In this document: positions 55,434-64,000 of the stretch, one piece after another
How positions within the stretch are numbered: the first letter of the stretch is position 1
Layout of the letters: each line of letters opens with the position of its first letter
Assembly: GCA_016946835.1 (NCBI GenBank)
Contig: JACVTC010000120.1
Coordinates: 406,501 to 470,500 of the forward strand
Source of the DNA: Neocallimastix lanati (nom. inval.)
Lineage: Eukaryota > Neocallimastigomycota > Neocallimastigomycetes > Neocallimastigales > Neocallimastigaceae
Direction: 5' to 3'
Length of the DNA stretch: 64,000 nucleotides
The notes under the pieces: generated by a model
The model's database searches: none
What the model was told of the DNA's origin: nothing
Seen by the model: the letters and a program-made list of their open reading frames with translations, nothing else
Position numbers and translations under genes: made by a program

Positions 55434-56060
55434 TGTAGCAAATTTTTTTAAATTATGTATTAAATTTTACTGTATTTTGTATTTATTTTGTATGTATTTC
55501 TATATTCATTTCTGTATTTATTTCTGTATTTTTCTTAATTTTATTTTATTCGTAAGTTAATTCGGTTAAATTATTAAAGTGTGAATTAATTTAACCGTTT
55601 AACTTACGTAATTTAGAACATCGGTTATTAAGGTTTTTCCATAAAAATGGTTTTACTTAATAATACGATAATCAATAAGTATAGATTATTGGTTGAAATC
55701 TTTCCAGGTTTTTCTACTAATCTTTTCCTGGAAAGTATTTTTTTAAGATTAGAAATTTCTTTATTTCTTTATTTTAAAGTATAAAAAGGACTCTTGAGTT
55801 TCCTTTCGAAAATCAAGAGTTATTATTATAAGAAATTGTAATAATAATAATAAATATTTATAATTTTTTTTAATAAAATATTTAAATCTTAAATAAAAAA
55901 AATTTATAATAATTTTTAAAATAAAATTTATAATAAAAATATAAAATTTTTAATAATAAAACATATTAATAAATTATCATAAAACATGTTTTTTTTATTT
56001 TTCCTTTCACACTTAGTGTTCTGAGTTTATTATAGTTTCTTATAATAAACTCTCTCTTAA
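55434..56060 (+). repeat. Probable gypsy LTR with promoter (boundaries approximate)
   Basis: It begins TGTAGCAAATTTTT; a TATA box AGTATAAAAAGG lies at about 55,777-55,788. Near 56,000-56,050 the sequence AGTTTATTATAG...TATAATAAACTCTCTC resembles the end of the LTR-like block at 25.9-26.06 kb. It holds a 21-bp interrupted hairpin (55,551-55,608) and a 9-bp hairpin (55,700-55,735). It lies upstream of the gypsy gag in the same orientation. No matching second LTR was delimited. Confidence 0.45.
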
Positions 56061-56590
56061 GATAAGTATTTAAATTATTATTTTATTTTGTTTTAATTAA
56101 TATTAATATTAATAGAGATAATAATTTCTATATTTTTGTAGAAATTATTACAATAATAACTCTTCATAAGTATAGTAATTAATAAAATAATTTAGTTAAT
56201 ATTAATAGTATATTTAAAAAAAAATTTCAATAGACATAATATATTAATAGTATAAAATAATATATACAAAAAAATTTTAAAAAAAAAAAATTTCAAAAGA
56301 CATAAAATATTGATAGTATAAAATAATATATATATATATATAAATTAGATCCTATTAGATATATTTTATAGATAATATAGAACAAAAAAAAATTTCAATA
56401 GAATATATAAACAATATAAAATAATATATTGAATAATAATAATAGGGAGAAAATAATAAATAATAATTCCAATATATCAAATAAATAATATATAAATAAA
56501 TAAAAATAAATTTTATATATTTTATATCTACTTTAATTGTTTTTACTTTCATATAATATAACTATAATATTTTAGACAATTTCAAAGAAT
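56061..56590. other. AT-rich leader region of the gypsy element
   Basis: A/T-rich untranslated sequence, with two similar segments AAAAAATTTCAA[TA]AGACATAA (about 56,221 and 56,284). No primer-binding site recognised. Confidence 0.4.
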
Positions 56591-57424
56591 ATGGAATTCA
56601 ATAAAGAAAAAACGAAACCCAATGAAGTTGACTCGGCAAGAATTATAAACGCTCTCACAGAATATATTCCAACCTTCTTCTCTCCGGACGGTGTTTTATC
56701 AAACAATAAAACTTCACATGCTAAACTTGACCTGTGAGAAGTATTAGAACAATGCGAGATATTTTTTATCGAGCATCCTAGTTCCTTCCCATCCGATGAG
56801 TTTGAAGAAAATTTTGTAATTAGTAAACTTAGTGGACTACCAAAGAAATGGTCACTTTCTATGAAGGCTGACGGTACACTCAGAACTCTAACTTATGAAG
56901 ACTTTAAACAAATGTTAGTGGACAATTTTGGAGATATAAGAGAACAGAAATACGTTCTCATTGAAAAATTAATTAATCTTAAACAAGTTCATTTGGGTAA
57001 AGCAGCATTTTTCACTATTGAATTTAGAAGACTGTCAAATCGTATCGGGTGGCCAGATGACGTGAACATTGACCTGATAAGAAGAGGCTTAGTAGAAGAG
57101 GTGCGTAAAAAATTTGACAAGTTGGAGAAACCTAAAAATTTATTTGAGGCTACCAATATCATTATTGGAATCGACAAGAAATGTTTCATAGAACAAGAAT
57201 TGAAAATTAAAGAACAAAAGAAAAATACTATTTCGAAAACGTTTAGAAGGAAGCAATATGAACTTAACAAGTCTTCATTAAAAAATAATCATAAGAATAA
57301 ATTTAAAAAACATCACGGCAAAGAATTATTGTCAGCAAACTATACTCCAAGTTTAAATAACTCTATGACGACCACTTTCCTCATAATTGTAAACGGAAAA
57401 AAGATTAAACTTTGCTTTAATTGA
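56591..57424 (+). pseudogene. Gypsy Gag
   Basis: ATG 56,591 gives MEFNKEKTKPNEVDSARIIN; one TGA at 56,738 (LDL-stop-EVLEQCEIFF, Trp in kin) precedes the open frame. The capsid reads FEENFVISKLSGLPKKWSLS, FKQMLVDNFGDIREQKYVLI, FTIEFRRLSNRIGW and IDLIRRGLVEEVRKKFDKLE. A Lys-rich tail (KFKKHHGKELL) replaces a zinc knuckle, which is not seen. It ends at a shift at 57,424 just before the protease. Confidence 0.8.
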
Positions 57425-58148
57425 CTCAGGATCTGCAAGGAGTTATCTTTGTAATGATTTCGTTCAGGCTCATAGAATTCCAAAAGTAAACCTCCCTACA
57501 CCTATGAGTATACAACTTCCCAACCAAAAAGGAATAATAGTTAAACAAACAACTAAAAAACTAGAATTAATATTCATGGATCATAAGGAACTCTACGAAT
57601 TTTTTATTGCAAATCTACAGTTAAATGGAATAGCCTTAATATTAGGAAGAGATTGGCTAAATCTTCACCAACCATACATCAATTCCAGAACGAATAAAAT
57701 ATATTTCCTCAAGGATCATTGTCTTTCTCACTGTCCATCCTTAAAAGGAAATAAATTTATTTTCCATAACAAAAACACTACCGCAACAATTATTACCGAT
57801 ACAGCAGTAAATGATCAAATTATTCCTAGTTCCCTATCCGAGGACGAACTTTATGATTTCGACGTTTGTGCTGCAATTCCCGATTCACCTGAAAATGTTA
57901 AACAACAAATAATTAATGAATACTATCAAGACCTGTTAATAGTTTTCGAAAAGAAGGAAGCAGATAAGCTTCCACCTCATCGTGAGTATGACATATCCAT
58001 TGACTTGATTCCAGGAGGCCAGTTATACTACGGTCCTATATATTCCCTAACAGTCGTAGAAATGCAAGCATTAAGGGCTTCATAAGAAAATCAATCAAAG
58101 TCACCTGCTGGAGCCCCAATTTTATTTGTCATAAAACATGATGGAACT
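57425..58148 (+). pseudogene. Gypsy protease and spacer to RT
   Basis: After a one-base shift the protease reads LIDSGSARSYLCNDFVQAHR (about 57,418-57,480) and continues in the frame 57,504-58,085: MSIQLPNQKGIIVKQTT, LILGRDWLNLHQPYIN (the LG-DWL end of gypsy proteases). Then DKLPPHREYDISIDLIPGGQ and LYYGPIYSLT, the RT entry. TAA at 58,083 is followed in frame by [16 protein letters not shown]. Confidence 0.82.
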
Positions 58149-59066
58149 TTGAGGCTCTGCGTAAATTATAGGAGGTTGAATTTCATTATCATCCGAAACA
58201 GTTATCCTATCCCAAGACTTTCAGATCTTATGGAATCGTTCAAGGGAGCAAAAATTTTTACCCGTTTAGACCTAAGCTCAGCGTACAACTTGGTTCGTGT
58301 TAAGGAAGGACACGAATACCTTACTGCTTTTAGGACTCCAATTGGCCATTTTGAGTATTTGGTCATACCTTTTGGACTCCGTAACGCCCCTTCCGTTTTC
58401 CAAAGATTTATCTAGGACGTTTTGGTCGATTGCATAGGTTTCTATGTTCAAGTATACTTAGACGATATAATTATTTAATCCTCCTCTACCGATGTACATG
58501 TGAAACATGTCCGTATTGTCTTAAAATTACTAATTGACAATGGTCTCTATGTTAAATTGGAGAAGTGTGACTTTCATGTTAAGGAAACAAAGTCTTTGGG
58601 TTTCATAGTATCCATCGAAGGTCTAACTATGGATAAAGGTAAACTCAAATCTATTATCGACTGGCCCGCTCCAAAGAACGTTAAGGAACTTCAGAGCTTC
58701 CTAGGACTCTGCAACTTCTATCGCAAATTCATTAAAAATTTCTCTACAATTATTGAACCTCTTCGAACCCTCTTGAAGAAGAACACTGACTTTATTTGGG
58801 ACGTTATGGTAGATAATGCCTTCAATGAATTAAAGAATGCTTTCTCTGGTAACGAAGTACTCATCTACCCGGATCCTGAAAAGGAATTCGTAGTGGAAAC
58901 CGATGCCAGCGATTATGCTGTTGGATGCATCCTTTCCCAAGTTTTTTATAAAGATAGTCAACTTCACCCAATCACATTCTACTCCAGATCACTTTCTACT
59001 GCAGAAGCAAACTACACAATTTATGATAAAGAGCTTCTCGCAATTATCGTAGCTTTCGATGTCTAG
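58149..59066 (+). pseudogene. Gypsy reverse transcriptase and RNase H start
   Basis: [40 protein letters not shown] and [17 protein letters not shown] are followed by TAG at 58,413 (Gln in the relative at 23.9 kb), then FYVQVYLDDIII with TAA just after. The connection LEKCDFHVKETKSLGFIVSI and LQSFLGLCNFYRKFIKNF runs into RNase H: VVETDASDYAVGCILSQVFY and YDKELLAIIVAFDV. Catalytic Asp residues are present but the stops kill the enzyme. Confidence 0.88.
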
Positions 59067-59340
59067 AGGCACCATTTAGAAGGTGCTACATTCCCTGTAC
59101 AAGTTATAATTGATCATAAAAACCTCCTTTACTTCAAGAAACCTCAAAACCTTAACCAACGCCAAATCAGATGGAGCTTATTTTTATCGAAGTTTACTTT
59201 CAGAATTTCATACAGAGCTGGTAATAAAAGTGGTAAACCTGACTCACTGTCAAAAAGACCAGATTACATAACAAAAGGAAGAAATAATACTACAGTTAAC
59301 CCTATTCTTAATGAAGACATCTTCTGCTGTACTACAAATG
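59067..59340 (+). pseudogene. Gypsy RNase H C-terminus; integrase missing
   Basis: After TAG at 59,064 the same frame continues with HHLEGATFPVQVIIDHKNLL, LNQRQIRWSLFLSKFTFRIS, KSGKPDSLSKRPDYI (the ADALSR-type end). NPILNEDIFCC and NPFCINNYF follow and the frame closes near 59,400. No HHCC finger or DD-E core follows, so the element ends where integrase should begin. Confidence 0.85.
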
Positions 59341-60336
59341 ATAACTCACAACTCAACCCATTTTGCATAAATAATTATTTTATTAATTATTTTATTAATT
59401 ATTAATAATATCTTCTTGAATATTGTTTCTGTATAAACTATAGAAAGTTAAAGATTCTTTCTGTTCGTAATTTAACCGAAATGAATTTAGAAATTCTTAT
59501 TATATAAATTATTTTATTATTTTTCGATAAGATTCATTTTCATCAATTAAAATCTATATTCTAGAAACTTTACATTATTAATTATTACAAACATGTTTCT
59601 AAATATTTCTTTAAAATTATTTTTACATGTTAAAACTGTTTTTCCGTTAATAGTATAAATAGTGCGAACTTCACAAATGAAAATATTTTTCTTCGTGCTT
59701 TTATTAATAATAATTAACGTATAAGTAATTCAAAATATTACCTTGTTGATTAATAAATAAATAAATCACTTTTAATATAAACAAATATCATAATAAAAAT
59801 TTAAAATATTTTTATAAACAACTCACCAATAGTTAGATTTTTAATATAAACTAACAATAAACATAAAATATAAACATGACAATCAAATAACTATTTTTAA
59901 TAATTAAAATCAACAAATGATCAATACTATAACAAAGAAAATATTAATAAAATAATAACAACAATATAATTTTGTTAATATTAATTTATTTATAATATAT
60001 TGATCATGTTTAATATAAATAAAATATACAGATGTCATCTGATTAATCACTTCATATATAAATAAAATTTTTCTTAAAGTTCCAATTATAAATATTAATT
60101 TAATAAACCATCAACCAAACAAAATATTGAGATAAATCATGTTTCTAAAAATAATTACCAATAATTTTTTTAAAGCAAAATTAATATATTATATGAATTC
60201 AAATAGTACTTTTAGAAATATAAATAAAGTCAAAATTTTTTTTTTCTTTCGAAATTATTTAAAGAAAGTAATAAAATAATTAATAAACAACTATAATTCA
60301 TAATAACAATTTTTTTTTTTTTGGAATTAAACTAAC
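59341..60336 (+). repeat. LTR-like promoter block and AT-rich leader of copia D
   Basis: 59,633-59,725 (AACTGTTTTTCCGT, TATAAATA, TTCACAAA, TTCGTGCTTTTATTAAT) resembles 25,797-25,875, so it is a gypsy-type LTR remnant. Downstream to 60,336 is AT-rich and probably the truncated leader of copia D. I found neither a copia LTR end nor the GATTAAGAG primer-binding site here. Confidence 0.45.
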
Positions 60337-61620
60337 ATGAGCAGAAATAACTTAAGAAGTAATACTAGAAATAGTATCAATTCTACCCAAGACCAAATAA
60401 TAAACATCAGTGAATATGAACCCACCCAAAAGGGGTTCACTTTTAACTACAGTGAAAACTTTAACCATATTACGGGATTGACAACAGATAACTTTGTTAA
60501 CTGGAAAACAAATATCCTCTATCTCCTTAGTATTAACAACCTTGATGACTACATAAGTCATGAAAAAGTGAAAAAGATAAGAAGGAGAGATATAACAGAA
60601 AGCATTGAAAAATATACAATTGATAAATTCGATGATTCGCTCGTGTACGAAATCGGAACAAGCGAAAAAGATATTAAAAATGATATATTAGTAAAATGGA
60701 TCATAACAAATAATCTTGGTGAGAACACCAAGAAAATATTGGAAAGTCAAAGCAAAACGGCTTTCCAATTATGGGAACTACTCAACAAGTCTTTTACTAT
60801 AGGACCAGAACAAAGAAAAATGGTCCTAAAAGACAAAATCAATAAATTGAAATATAATTTAGAAGATGATGTCCATATTTTCTTAGCTTTCTTACAAAAT
60901 CTCCTGGATGAATTGGAAAGAATAGACTCCGACATTAATGACAATATTAAGGTCGGTATTTTGAATCGAGCTCTCCCTGAAAACATTAGATTTATTAATG
61001 TTTTCCAATACAATAATAATTGGACAAAATGCTGCGACTATGTCAAAAGGATAATACCAAATATTGTTTTCTCCAATATCAGGGAAACAACTTTAATCGA
61101 ACAAAACCCGAAGAATATATTTAGTTTAGAAAATAGACGAAAAATCTATAAACCAAAAAAAATAAAATACAAGAATAGAGTAAATGGAAAATGCTGTCTT
61201 TGTGGAAAGTTCGGACACTACCGAAAAGACTGCTTAAAAAATAAATTCAATAAAAACAAAAGAAACAACAAACAACATAAAAGAAAAAGTAATACAAAAA
61301 AATTCAACAAAGAAAAATCAAGAGAAGGTCATGCATATCTATTAAACGATAAAAAGGATTATAATAAAAACTACCAAGAAGATTTCTCAAGAGATTATAA
61401 CTCAGACAACTGTTTTGAATTAAACAATTTAGAGATCAACAAGCCAACAAAAATTGATATAAGAAGCAACAATAATAATATTACACAATGGATTTTGGAT
61501 TCTGGTGCCTCAATTAATGTAACAAATAATATTAATATATTATCAAACATCAGAAAAGAAAAAATAAAAATATCTCTTGCCAATGGAAAGGAAACATATG
61601 TCAACTACATTGTACATTGG
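60337..61620 (+). CDS. Copia D Gag and protease start
   Basis: MSRNNLRSNTRNSINSTQDQ from ATG 60,337, closely parallel to copia A Gag: FTFNYSENFNHITGLTTDNF, NNLDDYISHEKVKKIRRRDI, VHIFLAFLQNLLDELERIDS, ALPENIRFINVFQYNN. The knuckle CCLCGKFGHYRKDC is intact and basic sequence follows. Protease site QWILDSGASINVTNN near 61,489-61,533. A frameshift at about 61,600 gives a false stop at 61,621. The capsid is fully open, making it one of the two best Gags in the window. Confidence 0.9.
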
Positions 61621-62860
61621 TGATTTCAACACATATATAAACAATCATAAATTTATTTTAAAGAACGTTCATTATTCTTAATTTATCAATAAAAATTTAA
61701 TATCAATCAATCAATAAATAACACAAAATTATAAATTGTTTTCAATAACTATAAAAACTCACAAATCGTAATCATCTATGATGACAAAGGTAATAGAATA
61801 TATCAATCAGCAGCAGACAATAAAAATATATTTAAAATATATTTATCAAAAACACTATCCGTTTTTCATAAGAACAATAATTTCGAAAATTTAAATGAAA
61901 TTAATTCAACATATATAAACAATCAACAAGATTTTGATCTTTGGCATAGACGTCTGGGTCATTTCGACATTACTAAAATAATAGATAATTTAAAATATAC
62001 CAATACAAATCACAAATGTCAAATATGTTCCAATTCAAAATTAAGGAACAAACCTTTCAAAAGATCAATTAATAAAACAAAACACACTTTCATACATCTC
62101 GATTTAGTGGGCCCCGTATTGCCATCCTTAAATAAAAATATATACTTCCTCACAATCCTGGACGACTTTTCCAGATATGGCTGGGTCTTATTCCTACAAC
62201 ATTAAAATGAAACATTCAATAAATTTATTATTTGGTACTAAGAAGTTTTAAACACATTCAGCATTAAAATCAAAAACATTCGATCAGAAAATGGAAAGGA
62301 ATTTTTTAATAATAATTTCAAAATATTCTGTCAAAATAATGGTATAATATCAATACACTATACCATATAATCCAGCCCAAAACGGGAAAGCGGAACGATT
62401 CAACGGCATACTTATATCTTCCGCAAAAGCTCTACTAAATGAATCAAAACTTTCTCATAATTTTTGGGAATTTGTTGTCGATACAGTAAATTATATTCAC
62501 AATCGTTTACCCCATCAGGGTATTAACAATAAAATACCATTTGAGATTCTATATAATAAACCTGTTGATTACAGCATATTTAGAGTTTTTGGATGCAGAG
62601 TATTTTTCTTTATACCAAAAGAACTACGATCCAAATTCGATAATAATTCACACCCTGGAATTTTCTTAGGATATTGCAATAACCCATCATCTTATAAAAT
62701 CCTTGATTTAACCAACAATAAAATCGCGCTATCTAATATGGAAAGTACAATTAATTACGTAAATAAATTAAACAATACTAACAATAAAATTGAAATATCC
62801 CATTATCAACACAATACAATAAACAATAATATAAATAAAAGAAACATTAATTATTGTAAC
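61605..62860 (+). pseudogene. Copia D protease end, integrase and linker start
   Basis: After the shift: GDFNTYINNHKFILKNVHYS. DLWHRRLGHFDITKII and CQICSNSKLRNKPF (61,939-62,060) form the HHCC finger; HLDLVGPVLPSLN and LDDFSRYGWVLFL begin the core; ENGKEFFNNNFKIFCQNNGI has Glu where kin have Asp-Asn-Gly; PYNPAQNGKAERFNGILISS carries the catalytic Glu; FWEFVVDTVNYIHNRLPHQG and RVFGCRVFFFIPKELRSKFD continue to GIFLGYCNNPSSYKILDL. The linker starts at 62,730 and is interrupted near 62,855. Several shifts and stops. Confidence 0.85.
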
Positions 62861-63310
62861 GATATCAGCGTCGTTATATCTTGGTTATGGTTACTCAATG
62901 GTACCTACCTTGCCTTACATACTAAATGTCACTGGTTTGAATCTTATCTTTTACCTTTTGGAATAAAATATTTATTTAGTTATTAATTCTTTTATTCATT
63001 TAAATATAATAATAATATTTATTTAAATAATTATCATGTATTCATTTAATTCTAAACCAATCATGTTTTTTAATTATAAACTTTCTGAATATAAAAATCA
63101 TGTATTATTATTTTATTTTGACTCTTTGAGTCGATATTAACAAAGTAAAGTAGCTTAAAATTAATATTAAATAAAAAATAATATAAAACCATAATTATGA
63201 AATTATTAAATAATAAGATAATTTAGTGTAATAATAAATAATAAAATCTCACATTTAGTAGTTTGTTTATTAGTTAACACACTACAATGACCTAGTGAGA
63301 TAAAAAAAAT
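62855..63310 (+). repeat. Insertion in copia D with tRNA-like A and B boxes
   Basis: Copia similarity breaks near 62,855 and returns near 63,330. At its start TGGTTACTCAATGGT (62,888-62,902) resembles an A box and GGTTTGAATC (62,934-62,943) a B box at tRNA-like spacing; the best fit I can see is tRNA-Gly. An inverted repeat ATCTCAC (63,246-63,252) / GTGAGAT (63,296-63,302) lies near its end. Probably a decayed SINE; no target duplication was identified. The frame 62,738-62,986 runs through it by chance. Confidence 0.4.
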
Positions 63311-63329
63311 AACAAAATCATTACAATTA

Positions 63330-64000
63330 TGAAGCAAAAGAATCAAACAAAATAATAAAATATAGTGATAAGAATATATCAAAATTAAATGAAGAAAACA
63401 ATATATACAGAGAACCATATAACTTTAAAGATATATTTAACCTTAAAGATAAAGAGCAATGGATGCAAGCCGTAAATGAAGAATTAAAAAATATGGAAAA
63501 GCTAAATGTTTTTCAGATTGTAAATTCAGTTCCAGAAGGATCTAGCGTTATATCATCGCGTTGGGTATTTAAATATAAAAGAGACTCAAACGGTAATATA
63601 ATAAAAAGAAAAGCAAAATTAGTTGCGAAAGGTTATACGCAGCAGTATGGAATTGATTTCAAGGAAACGTTTGCTCCAACTTTAAAACAAGATACAATAA
63701 GGATTATCACAGCAATAGCTGTTCAGCATAATTTTAATATCGAACAAATAGATATTAACTCTGCATACCTTTGCAGATTTAAAAGAAGATATATATATGA
63801 AATCTCCCGAAGGTCATCATTCATTCAATAAATGTTTTTGGAAGCTTAAAAAAGCCCTTTATGGCTTAAAGCAAGCTGGAAAAGAATGGAACGAAAAATT
63901 GAATAATGAGCTTCTTAAATTAAATTTTAGAAGAGTTAAGAGTGAACCTTGCGTTTATATTAAGACAGATAGGAATAATAAAATAATATGCATTTTGTCG
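63330..64000 (+). pseudogene. Copia D reverse transcriptase (runs off the window)
   Basis: NLKDKEQWMQAVNEELKNME, VISSRWVFKYKRDSNGNIIK, RKAKLVAKGYTQQYGIDFKE, EQIDINSAYL. A one-base shift near 63,770 moves the reading to DLKEDIYMKSPEGHHS, FWKLKKALYGLKQAGKEWNE, RRVKSEPCVYIKTDRNNKII, and the window ends just before the catalytic YVDD box. Closest to copia A. Confidence 0.88.

Noticed and set aside
62738-62986. 82-residue ORF as a small Cys/Trp-rich protein
   Set aside because: It starts in the copia linker and runs by chance through a tRNA-like insertion.

Overview
This window is extremely A+T-rich (roughly four fifths by eye) eukaryotic DNA, and almost all of it is retrotransposon. I recognise no intact host gene. 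The coding traces are Ty1/copia and Ty3/gypsy LTR retroelements in every state of decay. There is also one Mutator-like (MULE) transposase, tRNA-headed SINE-like inserts, and one fossil of a multisubunit RNA polymerase. Very long Asn-rich tracts made of AAT/ATT repeats, and very low GC between elements, fit genomes such as anaerobic gut fungi (Neocallimastigomycota) or other extreme-AT protists or fungi. The sequence alone does not decide the host.

Layout. 1-5.1 kb: copia element on the minus strand. 5.2-7.0 kb: AT-rich spacer with a SINE-core fragment and compact foldback sequences. 7.0-9.2 kb: gypsy-type gag with a possible -1 frameshift site, then a copia relic. 11.2-14.6 kb: two decayed gypsy RTs on the plus strand. 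14.6-15.1 kb: copia gag scrap (minus). 15.85-17.4 kb: RNA polymerase largest-subunit fossil (minus). 17.9-18.4 kb: gypsy integrase tail (plus). 19.4-24.7 kb: two gypsy relics head-to-tail (minus). 24.7-25.6 kb: copia linker fragment and a tRNA-like patch.

27.85-31.84 kb: copia element C with both LTRs. It lacks protease and integrase, and a GC-richer SINE has inserted in its RNase H. 33.0-33.9 kb: copia integrase scrap. 34.4-40.2 kb: a copia gag split by element E (35,071-39,689, TSD TGAGC), which itself contains a piece of a third copia family. 40.7-46.8 kb: copia A with LTR, primer-binding site, a long structured leader and near-complete gag-pol; its 3' LTR is truncated and followed by a MULE relic (46.9-48.1 kb). 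48,575-53,686: copia B, the youngest copy, with 261-bp LTRs differing at two sites and TSD ATTAT. 54.2-54.9 kb: two structured non-coding elements. 55.4-59.8 kb: gypsy element with LTR-like flanks and no integrase. 60.3-64.0 kb: copia D, running off the window.

The copia elements share one plan: gag with zinc knuckle, DSG protease, integrase, Asn-rich linker, RT and RNase H. Where both LTR and internal sequence are visible, the primer-binding site matches the complement of the anticodon arm of tRNA-Lys(CUU), which implies half-tRNA priming. The most unusual items are the RNA polymerase fossil, the four-hairpin leader of copia A, the poly(T)-tailed SINE, and the paired foldback elements.
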